64,000 bases of DNA from Olsenella sp. KH3B4 (lineage in GTDB: Bacteria; Actinomycetota; Coriobacteriia; Coriobacteriales; Atopobiaceae), in contig FOHD01000001.1 in assembly GCA_900111695.1 (NCBI GenBank), positions 372,001 to 436,000 of the forward strand. Reading direction: 5' to 3'. Shown piece by piece: positions 50,578 to 59,604 of this stretch (positions are counted from its first letter, which is position 1; every line of letters starts with the position of its first letter). The notes under the pieces were generated by a model that saw only the letters and a list, made by a program, of their open reading frames with translations, did not search any database and was not told the DNA's origin. The position numbers and the translations under genes are program-made.

Positions 50578-51912
50578 CTACTTAAACGTGATCTTGATGC
50601 CACCGGAGCCCTTGCCTGAGCCCCTGCGCGAGAAGAGCCTGCGCAACCGCATGCCATAGCGCCTGAAGCGGTGGTTGATGCTCTCGCCGCTCGTCGAGCG
50701 CAGGCCCAGCAGCGGCGCCGCGCACAGCGTGGGCAGGAAGTACTCGATGGCGCGCCAGAGCACGAAGCCCGCGGAGGCCTGCGCGCCGAACATCCTGCCA
50801 AAGAGCAGCGCAAAGCCACCCTCGGCGCCGCCGGTGCCGCCGGGCAGCGGGATTGCCGAGGTGAGAAGCTCGAGCATCGAGCCGGACGCCAGGCAGGTCA
50901 CAAGGTCGGCCTCCTTGCCAAAGGCGTTGAGCACAAACCACGGCAGCGCGTAGAGACAGCCCAGCTGCAGCAGCGTGAGCACCAGCACGCCCACAAGGTC
51001 GCCCTTGTTCTTGGCGGCAGACTTGAAGCCGTCTGAGAACTCCATGATTTGGTTGTTCACGACCTGGTACCAGTGGTCGTAGTCCTTCACCCAACCGTGC
51101 TTGTTGGCAAAGCGCAGCACCCAGTTGCCAATGCTCGAGAAGAACTTGGGGTACGCGCAGATGGCAAAGAGCGCCACGCACTCCAGAATCTTGAAGGCAA
51201 AGAGCAGGATGCCAATGATGATGAAGTCGCCAAAGGAGTCCAGGAAGTAGTCGAGCCGGAAGATGAGCATGATGGCCGCAAAGATGCCCTCGCCCGCCTC
51301 GTACATGATGAAGCGCGTGGAGTGGAGCGCACCAGCACCGCCCACGGAAAGGCCCGAGCGCGTGAGGCGGTAGATCTGCGCGGGCGCGGCACCCATGCCG
51401 TTGGGCGTGAGGTTCATGAAGAAGACGCCGGCGGCCTCCACACTCATGAGATCGCGAACGCCCACGGGAGACTTGGGATCTGCGACAACCGAAAGCACGT
51501 AAGCAGAGACGCCTATGACGTAGTAGACCAGGTAGCAGAGGGCACCGCGCAGCATCCACGAGCTGTCGACCTGCGCAAGGCTGCTGAGAAACACATCCAT
51601 CTGGCCGGAAATGATGAGGTACGCCAGATAGGCAAGCGTGACGATGCCGAGAAACACCAGGCTCTTGCGCACCTGGCCCATGCTCTGTTTGTCGGCTTCG
51701 CGGTCCTTGGCCGAGACCGCCTTCGCAGCGTTAACGCGATACTTGACCTTGGCGCCAGTGCCAGTGGCAGCGGCGCGAGCTTTGGTGGAGGCCCCAGCAC
51801 CGACCTTTGCCTTGGGCTTGGCGGGACTCACCTTGGCACCAACGACCTGTGGCTTTGGAGCCTTGGGGCGCTTCTGCGCCGCAGAGGCCTTCTTCTCGGC
51901 GTCCTCTGCCAC
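50578..51912 (-). CDS. Flippase-like / LPG synthase-type membrane protein (TIGR00374-like)
   Basis: The 444-residue protein has an Ala/Lys-rich cytosolic N-terminus of about 85 residues and some eight membrane helices. FFMNLTPNGMGAAPAQIYRL, GEGIFAAIMLI, and SAIPLPGGTGGAEGGFALLF are the conserved segments of the UPF0104/TIGR00374 family, related to the flippase domain of lysylphosphatidylglycerol synthases. It lacks the synthase domain, so lipid translocation or polyprenyl-glycan export is a guess. GTG at 51912 with GGAGG five bases upstream is preferred to the TTG at 51942. Confidence 0.85.
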   Translation of the reverse strand: MAEDAEKKASAAQKRPKAPKPQVVGAKVSPAKPKAKVGAGASTKARAAATGTGAKVKYRVNAAKAVSAKDREADKQSMGQVRKSLVFLGIVTLAYLAYLIISGQMDVFLSSLAQVDSSWMLRGALCYLVYYVIGVSAYVLSVVADPKSPVGVRDLMSVEAAGVFFMNLTPNGMGAAPAQIYRLTRSGLSVGGAGALHSTRFIMYEAGEGIFAAIMLIFRLDYFLDSFGDFIIIGILLFAFKILECVALFAICAYPKFFSSIGNWVLRFANKHGWVKDYDHWYQVVNNQIMEFSDGFKSAAKNKGDLVGVLVLTLLQLGCLYALPWFVLNAFGKEADLVTCLASGSMLELLTSAIPLPGGTGGAEGGFALLFGRMFGAQASAGFVLWRAIEYFLPTLCAAPLLGLRSTSGESINHRFRRYGMRLRRLFSRRGSGKGSGGIKITFK

Positions 51913-51981
51913 AAACACCTCCGACCCGCCAGTCCCAGGCAAGCGCCATGGGCGTCGACCGACTACATCATTAGAGCTAGC

Positions 51982-53073
51982 CTATCGATTATAGGCCACC
52001 GGGTCTGGTTCCACGATTCCTCCGCCCAGGCAGACGAGACCCCCATAGATGACGGCGGACTGCCCCGGCGCCACCGTGCGCACCGGCTGGGGGAAGCTCA
52101 CGCGGGCACGTCCGGCGCCGCGCATCTCCACGCGCGCCTCTCGAAGCTCGCCCGTGTGTCTCGTCCTCACAAGATAGGTGCCGTCCGAAGGCGGCTCGCC
52201 AGCAATCCAGTGCACGTCGGAGAGGTCGAGCTGTGTGCACCAGAGGCCGGGGCAGGACGGGTTGGCAGTCACGTAGACCACGTTCTTCTCGGTATCCGTC
52301 GAGACCACGTAGCGAGCGGGGCCGCCGCCCAGGTCGAGCCCCTTGCGCTGGCCCACCGTGAACAGGAAGGTGCCATCGTGATGACCCAGGACGCGACCCG
52401 TCTCCCACTCCACGATGTCCCCGGCGCGGCGCTCAAGCGTGTCCAGGAGGAAGGTGCGTATGCCCACGGGCCCCACGAAGCAGATGCCGTCGGAGTCCGG
52501 CTTGGACTCCACGCCCAAGCCCCTCTCGGCGCACATGCGGCGCACCTCGGCCTTGTCGCGCACCTCACCCACGGGGAAGAGCGTGCGCGAGAAAGCCTCC
52601 TCCCCTACGCGCCAGAGGAAGTAGGTCTGGTCCTTGTGCTCGTCCACAGCGCGCAGGAGCTGCGTGGCACCCGTCGCGGGGTCCTGGTGCACGCGAGCGT
52701 AGTGTCCCGTGGCGATGAGGTCCGCGCCGCGTGCGAAGGCGCGGTCGGCGAAGGTGCCAAACTTGACGGTCTGGTTGCACATCACATCGGGGTTGGGCGT
52801 GAGGCCGTGCGCATAGGCGTCCACGAGGTAGTCCACGACGGTGCGCTGGTACTCCTCCTCGCAGTCCCAGACCTCGAGCTCAATGCCTAGCGTCACGGCA
52901 ACGCGCTCGGCGTCCGCAAGGTCGTCTGCCCAGGGGCACCGGTATCCCGGCAGGTCGCGCGACCAGTTGCGCATGTAGACCGCCGTGACGTCGTAGCCCT
53001 GCTCGACGAGAAGCGCCGCCGAGAGCGCAGAATCCACGCCTCCGGAGAGGCCGAGAAAGACCTTCTCGCCCAT
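51982..53073 (-). CDS. mnmA: tRNA-specific 2-thiouridylase MnmA
   Basis: The 363-residue enzyme thiolates U34 of Glu, Gln and Lys tRNAs. The PP-loop SGGVDS is at 10-15, the catalytic cysteines are C99 (NPDVMCN) and C198 (GICFVG), and GHYARV and DQTYFLW are standard. Its ATG overlaps the stop of the cysteine desulfurase gene by one base (TAATG), giving a direct sulfur-delivery pair: the desulfurase provides persulfide that MnmA uses, apparently without a TusABCDE relay. Complete length. Confidence 0.96.
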   Translation of the reverse strand: MGEKVFLGLSGGVDSALSAALLVEQGYDVTAVYMRNWSRDLPGYRCPWADDLADAERVAVTLGIELEVWDCEEEYQRTVVDYLVDAYAHGLTPNPDVMCNQTVKFGTFADRAFARGADLIATGHYARVHQDPATGATQLLRAVDEHKDQTYFLWRVGEEAFSRTLFPVGEVRDKAEVRRMCAERGLGVESKPDSDGICFVGPVGIRTFLLDTLERRAGDIVEWETGRVLGHHDGTFLFTVGQRKGLDLGGGPARYVVSTDTEKNVVYVTANPSCPGLWCTQLDLSDVHWIAGEPPSDGTYLVRTRHTGELREARVEMRGAGRARVSFPQPVRTVAPGQSAVIYGGLVCLGGGIVEPDPVAYNR

Positions 53074-54320
53074 TAGCGTCGCCTCCCCACGGCAGCGCCC
53101 CCGGCGCGAGTGAGCATGTCCTCGTCGGTGAGGCCGGTACGGGCCATCTCCGCGCGAACGGCGGCCACAATCTGCGCCGCCGCATAGTCGATGTCGTCAG
53201 CGCTGGTGGGACGTCCCATCGTGATGCGCAGGCTCCCCGCCGAGACCTCCGGGGGCAGTCCCATGGCACGCAGAACGTGGCTCTCGCGCATGCGACTGGC
53301 TGCGCAGGCACTGCCCGTCCCCACCGAGACCCCGCGCCGCTCGAGGAGCACCACCAGGCGCCGCGCCTCGAGACCGGGAAAGCTCACGTGGAGAAGCCCG
53401 GGAAGGCGGTGCTTGGGGCTTCTCGGCCCCGAGACCACCATGCCGGGAAACGCGGCCGCAAGGACGCGCACAAGCCGCGAGCGCAGCGCCTCCTCGCGAC
53501 GGCACTCCTCGCCACGGCAGTCCTGCGCAAGCGTCAGGGCAGCAGCGAATCCCACTGCACCGGCAACGTTCTCGGTGCCAGAGCGCACGCCGCCCTCCTG
53601 GCCACCACCAAGAATCAGCGGCCGCAGCCGCACGCCCTCGCCTGCCCAGAGGATGCCCACCTGCTTGGGACCGTAGACCTTCGCGGCAGAGAGGGTCACC
53701 AGGTCTGCCCCCAGCGAGGTCACGTTGCACGAGAGCGAGCCTGCCGCCTGGGAGGCGTCCGTGTGGAGCCACAGAGGGACGCGGCTGCCTTCCACCAGCC
53801 GACGCTCGCGAATCAAGGCAACCCCACGGGCAATCTCGCGCACGGGCTGCACGGCTCCCACCTCGCCGTTTGCAAGCTCCACCGAGACGAGCTGCGTAGC
53901 GGGGCCAATGGCCGCGCAGAGCCGATCCGGGTCAACGCGGCCGTCGGCACCCACACCCACCACAACAGCTTCGCGTGCCCGGGCACAGGCGAGGACGGAC
54001 TCGTGCTCGGCGGCGTCGGTTACCACGCTGCCTTCTGTTGCAGCAAAGGCGAGGTTGTTTGCCTCGGTGGCGCCTGCGGTGAAGGTGATGCCGTCGGGCT
54101 TGGCGCCCATGAGGCGCGCGATGTCCGCCCGCGCGCGCTCCACGGCGTCGCGCGCCACACGGGCACGGGCGTATGGGGCGGAGGGGTTCTCGAAGCAGCT
54201 CGTGAGGTAAGGCTCCATTGCCGAGAGGACCCTGGGGTCGAGTGGCGTGGCGGCAGCGTAGTCGAGGTAGACGTCACGCGTGGGAGCTGATGGCCTTTCT
54301 GCTGTCTCGGCAAGCGTCAC
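53073..54320 (-). CDS. Cysteine desulfurase (IscS/NifS class)
   Basis: The 415-residue PLP enzyme converts cysteine to alanine and enzyme-bound persulfide. The PLP lysine is K214 in SAAKVYGPKQVG and the persulfide cysteine C339 in GTGSACAAS; DYAAATPLDP and TAGATEANNLA are N-terminal signatures, and RSGTENVAG is conserved. It starts with GTG overlapping the stop of the upstream membrane gene (GTGA) and its own stop overlaps mnmA, so three genes form one tight operon. The absence of iscU nearby suggests service to tRNA thiolation first. Confidence 0.93.
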   Translation of the reverse strand: MTLAETAERPSAPTRDVYLDYAAATPLDPRVLSAMEPYLTSCFENPSAPYARARVARDAVERARADIARLMGAKPDGITFTAGATEANNLAFAATEGSVVTDAAEHESVLACARAREAVVVGVGADGRVDPDRLCAAIGPATQLVSVELANGEVGAVQPVREIARGVALIRERRLVEGSRVPLWLHTDASQAAGSLSCNVTSLGADLVTLSAAKVYGPKQVGILWAGEGVRLRPLILGGGQEGGVRSGTENVAGAVGFAAALTLAQDCRGEECRREEALRSRLVRVLAAAFPGMVVSGPRSPKHRLPGLLHVSFPGLEARRLVVLLERRGVSVGTGSACAASRMRESHVLRAMGLPPEVSAGSLRITMGRPTSADDIDYAAAQIVAAVRAEMARTGLTDEDMLTRAGGAAVGRRR

Positions 54321-55222
54321 TCGTCATCGCCCCCAATGACGAGATTCTGGAATCGGTTGGCAATGAACTCGTCGGTGTAGTGCTCGTCCACCCACTGCTC
54401 GAACGCGTTGCTTGCCGGCACGCCGGCGTCGCGTGCGGTCTTGCGGTTGAAGCACGCGAGCGTCATCCAGATGTCGGCCGCAAGGTAGGCGCTCACCAGG
54501 ATCACGAAGACCAGCTGGCGGTGAGAGGTGGGCATGCCAATGCGGTAGAGCAGGGGCGGCATGACCACGCGACACCAGGTGAGACCGAGGATGCCCCAGA
54601 AGAAGAGGAAGCGCCAGGCAACCCACTGGGTGATGTGGTCGGGAAGGTACTCGTAGGTCCAGGATTCCGCATGGAAGAGCGTGGCCATCGACCAGCCGGT
54701 GACCTGCTCCAGAATGCCGCCCACGGCCATAGAGATGAGGAAAATCTGCCATCCCTTGGCGTGGTGGCGGCGCATCTCGAAGCAGATGAGGGTGAGAAAC
54801 GTGGCGCCAAAGCCATAGAGCGGCGAGAAGGGACCCCATACCAGACCGACGCGGCTCTGCGTAAGGCCGGCGGTGACGAACATCCAGACCTCCTCCACGA
54901 AGAGACCCGCGATGCAACCCAGGAAGAAGACAATGATGACCTGGTAGAAGCCCAGATGCATCACGTCGAGGTACGCTTCGATCGCATCGCGCTCGGTCCG
55001 GGCGACCGTTGCTCGACGCTGGGGAGTGCCTTTGTCGTCAAAGCCCCTGAGGTCACGCTCGGCGACCTTCTCGGCCGCCTCCTCGGCCTCGCAAGCCTCG
55101 GAGACCTCCGACGCGTCGAGTTTCCTGGCCTGGCGCAGCCAATCAGCAAAGTAGCGGATGACGCGGACGAAACCCTCGAGGATGAGGGCAATGAGGAGAA
55201 GCGTGAGAAGGCTGAGAATCAT
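54317..55222 (-). CDS. Putative ABC-transporter type IV (CmpB-like) membrane protein
   Basis: The 301-residue protein has an N-terminal helix, an acidic linker (EACEAEEAAEKVAE) and about six helices with VWGPFSPLYGFGATFLTLI, GGILEQVTGWSMATLF and WRFLFFWGILGLTW. The GP-x2-PLYG-x-GA motif marks the ABC_trans_CmpB/type IV putative permease family, whose transport role is not demonstrated. No ATPase is adjacent. ATG at 55222 with AAGGAG seven bases upstream is used rather than an upstream frame extension. First gene of the operon with the desulfurase and mnmA. Confidence 0.82.
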   Translation of the reverse strand: MILSLLTLLLIALILEGFVRVIRYFADWLRQARKLDASEVSEACEAEEAAEKVAERDLRGFDDKGTPQRRATVARTERDAIEAYLDVMHLGFYQVIIVFFLGCIAGLFVEEVWMFVTAGLTQSRVGLVWGPFSPLYGFGATFLTLICFEMRRHHAKGWQIFLISMAVGGILEQVTGWSMATLFHAESWTYEYLPDHITQWVAWRFLFFWGILGLTWCRVVMPPLLYRIGMPTSHRQLVFVILVSAYLAADIWMTLACFNRKTARDAGVPASNAFEQWVDEHYTDEFIANRFQNLVIGGDDE

Positions 55223-55389
55223 GGGGCGTCTCCTTGTGGCTTGTCGGAACCGATGCGGCCGCACGAAGCGCGGCCACGCTTCCTAGCATACGACACGACC
55301 GTCAACGTCGACCTAGAGATTCTTTCTCGCAATACTGTGGCCTTTACCTGCGGCATCTACAAGATGCTCAAAAAATTTCAAATTCTCGC

Positions 55390-55418
55390 TTGCATCCGCG
55401 CGACGGTTCCCGTATATT
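55390..55418 (+). promoter_or_regulatory. Promoter of the tRNA-Gly/tRNA-Cys unit
   Basis: TTGCAT and TATATT are separated by 17 bases and end 12 bases before tRNA-Gly. The rest of the 55223-55389 gap holds nothing recognisable. Confidence 0.7.
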
Positions 55419-55430
55419 ATCCCCTGCGTC

Positions 55431-55506
55431 GCGGGCTTAGCGCAGTTGGTAGCGCGCCACCTTGCCAAGGTGGAGGTCGCGGGTTCGAACCCCGTAGCCC
55501 GCTCCA
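55431..55506 (+). tRNA. tRNA-Gly (anticodon GCC)
   Basis: GCGGGCT and AGCCCGC form the acceptor stem, CCACC-TTGCCAA-GGTGG the anticodon arm and GGTTCGAAC the T loop region. The CCA end is encoded (55504-55506). Confidence 0.97.
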
Positions 55507-55516
55507 TGCATTTCAC

Positions 55517-55539
55517 GGCCGGTGTGAATCGGCCTTTTT
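55517..55539 (+). terminator. Small hairpin with T run between the two tRNAs
   Basis: GGCCG pairs with CGGCC, followed by TTTTT. It could partly terminate after tRNA-Gly or be a processing signal. Confidence 0.55.
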
Positions 55540-55544
55540 CATAT

Positions 55545-55618
55545 GGCGAAGTGGCCAAGTGGTAAGGCACGGGCCTGCAAAGCCCTTACCCCCGGTTCGA
55601 ATCCGGGCTTCGCCTCCA
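55545..55618 (+). tRNA. tRNA-Cys (anticodon GCA)
   Basis: GGCGAAG/CTTCGCC acceptor stem, anticodon loop CTGCAAA, GGTTCGAATCC T arm, and encoded CCA at 55616-55618. Confidence 0.97.
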
Positions 55619-55627
55619 GAAGAGACT

Positions 55628-55656
55628 GGGCACCCGCTGCGGCGGGTGCCCTTTTT
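55628..55656 (+). terminator. Intrinsic terminator after tRNA-Cys
   Basis: GGGCACCCGC and GCGGGTGCCC form a perfect stem, followed by TTTTT. Confidence 0.92.
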
Positions 55657-55691
55657 GGTTGCGGCACCAGCGCGGAGGCCGCCTCCGTGCT

Positions 55692-55779
55692 CGCGGAGTT
55701 TATCGCTTTTTCTCAAAACAGCTTCTTGGCAACTGGGCAAACTCTGGGAGAGCTTCAGAGAAAGCGATATTCTCCGCGA
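55692..55779. repeat. 88-bp dyad element, copy B
   Basis: CGCGGAGTTTATCGCTTTTT-CTC and, inverted, TCGCGGAGAATATCGCTTTC-TCT agree at most positions. The arm motif GCGGAGTTTATCGC is shared with 37103-37187. It lies between the tRNA terminator and the converging partner-switch gene; the following 55780-55859 contains no gene. Confidence 0.65.
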
Positions 55780-55859
55780 AATGTCGGGGGCAAGGCCGCT
55801 ATGGCGTCGATTTGGTGCCGGAAGGGCGGTTCCCGCAGCAGGTGCAACCGAAGACGCCG

Positions 55860-56633
55860 CTAGGCTCCCGCGCCGCTGCCAGAAACCCCAATCTTCTCGC
55901 GTGCGGGCACAAGCTTCACCAGGCGCACAACGGTTCCCCTCCCTGAGGGCTTGCGCTTGATGGAGACGGCATCGGTGAGAAGGCGCATGAGACGAATGCC
56001 GCGCCCACGCTCGGCACCCGGGCCCGTCTCGGGCGGCTCCTCGTCAGCGCCCAGCTCGAAGCCCTCGCCGCAATCCGCAACGTCCACCTCGATCCTATCG
56101 TCGTAGGCTGTGACGGTTGCCAACACGCCCGTGGCACAGGTGTGGTCGACGGCGTTGCCCAATGCCTCCCCGCACGCAAGCGTCATGTCAAAGATCTCGT
56201 CTTCCGAGAAGGGCATCCCACGCATGAGCTCGCCCACGTGATCGCGAGCCTCGGAAAGGTGCACGGCGTCCACGGGAAACGTTGTGCGCCACAGCGGCAG
56301 CACTGACGGGTCGAGCTCCGAGACCGTGCGCTTGCTCCCGGCCCGCGAAACCGGCATGTAGTCCACAATGCGCATGAGCGCCAGACTCATGTAGACGCGC
56401 GGACGCACGTTGGTGAGCGAGAGAAGCCCGCCCAAAGACCTCATGCGGCGGAGCTCCAACAGCACAAGCCCCAGCCCAGCGGAGTCTGCGTATCCCACAT
56501 CACCCATATTCAGAACGATACGCCGACAGCCGTCAGCAATGAGCGCGTCTATCGTCCTCTTCAGCGCACCCACGCTTGTCACGTCCAGGTCTCCCGCGAC
56601 GTTCACAACGGCTATGTCCGGCATTCTCTCCAT
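55860..56633 (-). CDS. Fused STAS anti-anti-sigma and HATPase (RsbW-like) kinase
   Basis: Residues 1-105 form a STAS domain with the phosphorylatable serine in YADSAGLGLVLLE. Residues about 120-245 form a GHKL-type serine kinase domain with N-box GEALGNAVDH, DCGEGFELG and RGRGIRLMRLL. These two activities are usually separate proteins, an anti-sigma kinase and its antagonist. The fusion, next to a SpoIIE-type phosphatase, makes a compact partner-switching pair. No sigma factor gene is in the window, so the final target (sigma factor or another effector) is unknown. The weak ribosome binding site leaves ATG 56633 or 56624 open. Confidence 0.88.
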   Translation of the reverse strand: MERMPDIAVVNVAGDLDVTSVGALKRTIDALIADGCRRIVLNMGDVGYADSAGLGLVLLELRRMRSLGGLLSLTNVRPRVYMSLALMRIVDYMPVSRAGSKRTVSELDPSVLPLWRTTFPVDAVHLSEARDHVGELMRGMPFSEDEIFDMTLACGEALGNAVDHTCATGVLATVTAYDDRIEVDVADCGEGFELGADEEPPETGPGAERGRGIRLMRLLTDAVSIKRKPSGRGTVVRLVKLVPAREKIGVSGSGAGA

Positions 56634-56714
56634 ACGGGAATGCTTCCCACAACCACACGGCTGTATGCCGAGAAGTACGCAGACGACACGGCTGTCACCC
56701 AGACGCCGCTCGCC

Positions 56715-58934
56715 CTACCCCAGCTCGTCGAAGCGCACGACGACCATCGAGACGTCGTCGTTGAGGTTGCGTCCGGTAAAGTCGTCAAGGCGCGCGAGGC
56801 AGCGGTCGAGAATCCCCTCGAAGCTCCCCGCGGTCTCGGCGGAAACCATGTCGCGGAGCCCGTCCTCGCCAAAGAACGCGCCAGAGGGCGAGCGCGCCTC
56901 GGTGGTGCCGTCGGTGTAGAGGAAGAGGATGTCGCCCTCGCAGAGCGCCGCCACGCCGTCGCGGTACTCCATGTCGTGAAAGGCCCCCACGACGCCGGAC
57001 TGCACGTCGAGAAGGTCAATCTGGCGCGTTGCCGCCCGCACGAGCACCGCAGGCGGATGCCCCGCCGAGCAGTACGTGAGCTTCGCCGCCGCAAGGTCCA
57101 CGATGCCCACAAAGAGCGTCGCGAACGTCTCGATGCGCGAGAAGCCGAGAAGGAACTCGTTGAGCGAGCGCACCATGCGCGCCGGTGCAAGTCCCTCCCA
57201 GGAGTACGCACCCAGGGCAGTCTTGACAGCCGCCGAGACCGATGCCGCCTCCACGCCCTTGCCCGAGACGTCACCCATAATCACGCAGGCTCGCCGCCCC
57301 GGCAGGCGGATGAGGTCGTAGAAGTCACCGCCCACGAAGGCAGACTCGGTTGCTGAGGAGTAGATCCCCTGCGCCGTGAGCCCGTCCACGCGCTGCAGTA
57401 CGTTGCGCATGCCCGTCTGGAGCGCCTGAGAGATGCGCTTGTCCTTCTCGCGCCTCTCCTCGCCCAGGAAGATGTCACGCACGTCGCCGGCAAGCGTGCC
57501 GAGAAACGAAAGCTCGCCGGAATCAAGGGGCTCGGCGCCATCGGGGCGCAGCACAAGGCAGCAGCGCCTCTCGCCCGCGAGCTTACCAGCGTCCACAAGG
57601 GCACCCACGCAGGGCTCCCCCAGATCACGCAGGACGTCAAAGACGCGCGTGCCCGCCTGCACCGGCACCACGGCCACGTTATCCTCCACGTGGCCCTTCT
57701 CGACGGCATCGAGGTCGATAGGCACGGCGCGCATGCCCGCGATGGGCAACTCGGCCACCAAGACGCTCTGGTGGACGTTCTCCTCAAGGCGCACGTAGAC
57801 GGCGTCAAGCTCCTCGGCCGCCTGAACAAACGACTGCTCGGTGCGGGAGGCCAGGTCCTCGTCAGCCTCGGAGGCATCCAGAAGCTCCTCGCGCAGCTCG
57901 GACCCGCGCTGCGCGAGACGCTCCGCACGCTGCTGACGCATGGTCGAGAAGGCGCCCATGAGCTGCACCGAGAGGTAGTGAGCAACGGAGTCGAGGAGAC
58001 GCGCGTCGTCTGCCCCCAGAGGGCGCGGACGCGACCAGCCCACCTCGATGATGGCTATCACGTGGCCGCCAAACCACACGGGCACGGCAAAGAAGCTCGC
58101 GAAGGGCGGCAGCAGGCTCTTGCGGATGCGCAAGATCTCGCGGGTCTCCTCGTCCACGACCTCGCTCACGCGAATCTTGCCCTGGCGCAGCTCCTGCGGC
58201 TGCGGGGGCTTCACGCGCAGTCGCAGGGCGTGGCCGGCACGCGTGGCGAGGGTCTCGACTGACTTGCCATACGCCATGAAGTGCGGCACCCGGGCGCCCT
58301 CGAGCGACTTCGAGAAGCCCCTCAGGTGGAAACCGTCGGACTCGGCCAGGTAGACGATCGTGGCGTCGGCGTCCATGGTCTGCGTGATCTCCTCGAGCAC
58401 GCGCGAGAAGAGCGTCTCGACGTCGCGCGAGTCCAGCGTGTCGAGAACGATGCGCAGGGCGCCTGCCAGGCGCTTGTTTGCCCGGAGCAGGTCCTCGAAG
58501 TCCCTCTCGCCCTGATGCGCCTCAAGGCTTTCGCTCTCGGCCGGAAGCGCGACCAACACGTACGTCTCGCCTGCCGCCTGCACGCGGTCGCAGCGGACCC
58601 TCAGGCGCATGGGCTCCCCCACCAGAGAGGCCATGGTCACAACTGCCGGCGTCCCCTCGACGGGAAACGGCAGCGCGTCTGTCGAGAAGGGTGCCTCTGG
58701 ATCGAAGCTGCCCGCCGGCGGAAAGAGCGCACGTACATCGGCACCAACAAGGCTTTCGGACTCCCCGTGCGGCAGGAGAGACGTTGCCTGGTCGTTGACG
58801 AGAAGGACCTTCCCTGCTCCGTCAAAAGCCACCACAGCCTCTGAGATAAGCTGGAGGAGGCGCGCAAAGGTGGCAGCAAGGCTGCCCTCGCCGATGCCCT
58901 CCACGCGCTTGGTGCTGAGTGCGTTCTTTGCCAC
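56715..58934 (-). CDS. PAS-GAF-SpoIIE PP2C-type phosphatase (RsbU-like)
   Basis: The 739-residue protein has an N-terminal PAS-like domain (AVVAFDGAGKVLLVNDQATSL, about 35-140), a GAF domain (about 170-340), a second GAF-like sensor region (about 355-490) and a C-terminal SpoIIE phosphatase domain. Metal-binding motifs are GGDFYD, IMGDVSGKGVEAA, FATLFVGIVD, SAGHPPAVL and LFLYTDGTTEA. It should dephosphorylate the STAS domain of the downstream gene in response to a small-molecule or redox signal. GTG at 58934 after AAGGGG is preferred to a GTG at 58958. The gap to the STAS-kinase gene is 81 bases. Confidence 0.9.
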   Translation of the reverse strand: MAKNALSTKRVEGIGEGSLAATFARLLQLISEAVVAFDGAGKVLLVNDQATSLLPHGESESLVGADVRALFPPAGSFDPEAPFSTDALPFPVEGTPAVVTMASLVGEPMRLRVRCDRVQAAGETYVLVALPAESESLEAHQGERDFEDLLRANKRLAGALRIVLDTLDSRDVETLFSRVLEEITQTMDADATIVYLAESDGFHLRGFSKSLEGARVPHFMAYGKSVETLATRAGHALRLRVKPPQPQELRQGKIRVSEVVDEETREILRIRKSLLPPFASFFAVPVWFGGHVIAIIEVGWSRPRPLGADDARLLDSVAHYLSVQLMGAFSTMRQQRAERLAQRGSELREELLDASEADEDLASRTEQSFVQAAEELDAVYVRLEENVHQSVLVAELPIAGMRAVPIDLDAVEKGHVEDNVAVVPVQAGTRVFDVLRDLGEPCVGALVDAGKLAGERRCCLVLRPDGAEPLDSGELSFLGTLAGDVRDIFLGEERREKDKRISQALQTGMRNVLQRVDGLTAQGIYSSATESAFVGGDFYDLIRLPGRRACVIMGDVSGKGVEAASVSAAVKTALGAYSWEGLAPARMVRSLNEFLLGFSRIETFATLFVGIVDLAAAKLTYCSAGHPPAVLVRAATRQIDLLDVQSGVVGAFHDMEYRDGVAALCEGDILFLYTDGTTEARSPSGAFFGEDGLRDMVSAETAGSFEGILDRCLARLDDFTGRNLNDDVSMVVVRFDELG

Positions 58935-58979
58935 GTGCCGCCCCTTCCTCGAAACCACAATCCCGGGCGGCAGGCCTGC

Positions 58980-59423
58980 TCACACGATCTGGCGCGGGGT
59001 GCAGAGCTCCTCCGCCGAGACCATCATAAGGCCGCTCTCGCGCAGCTTGATGGCAAGCGGCTCTCCCGTGACCTTCACAATGTCGACGGTTCGACCGCCC
59101 ATGGGACAGGTGTAAGCGTACTCCACGTTGAGGTCGGCCGAGGCCAGATGGTCGAGGAGGACCCCAAGGCCGCCAGGGACGTCTGAGACCTCGATGCCAA
59201 CGACCTGTGTGAGCGTGGCATCGTAACCAAGGCCGAGCAACAGCGAGAGGGCGTCCTGCGGGCGGTCGCACACGATGCGTATGATGCCAAAGTCCGTGGT
59301 GTCCGCCACCATAAGCGCGTGAATTTGGATGTTGTTCGCACCCATGGCCCGGCTCATCTGGGCGAGTTTTCCCGGTTCGTTGGGCAGGCAGACGGTCAGC
59401 TGATCGATCATCGCACTCTCCAT
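58980..59423 (-). CDS. Tandem ACT-domain protein
   Basis: The 147-residue protein holds two ACT domains: residues 5-70 (MIDQLTVCLPNEPGKLAQMS, NNIQIHALMVADTTDFGIIR) and 71-140 (VVGIEVSDVPGGLGVLLDHL, LNVEYAYTC). ACT pairs bind amino acids or nucleotides and act allosterically. Similar stand-alone proteins are found next to phenylacetate-CoA ligase or indolepyruvate ferredoxin oxidoreductase genes, which are absent here. AAGGGGAG precedes the first ATG; ATG four codons later is an alternative. It may be co-transcribed with the phosphatase gene 45 bases downstream. Confidence 0.88.
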   Translation of the reverse strand: MESAMIDQLTVCLPNEPGKLAQMSRAMGANNIQIHALMVADTTDFGIIRIVCDRPQDALSLLLGLGYDATLTQVVGIEVSDVPGGLGVLLDHLASADLNVEYAYTCPMGGRTVDIVKVTGEPLAIKLRESGLMMVSAEELCTPRQIV

Positions 59424-59604
59424 GGCGCTCCCCTTCCCGATAGTGCCGCGACGCCTGCGACGGCATTACGGCCGACAAGGAACTATAAGGGACATGGTCG
59501 CGCTTTCAGTTTTCATCTTGGTTGCGAGCGGGCTACGAATGGGGAATGGTACGGAGTGCTGGGTGCGCGGCCGTTTTGGCGCCACCGGGCCACTTTTGGC
59601 AGCA

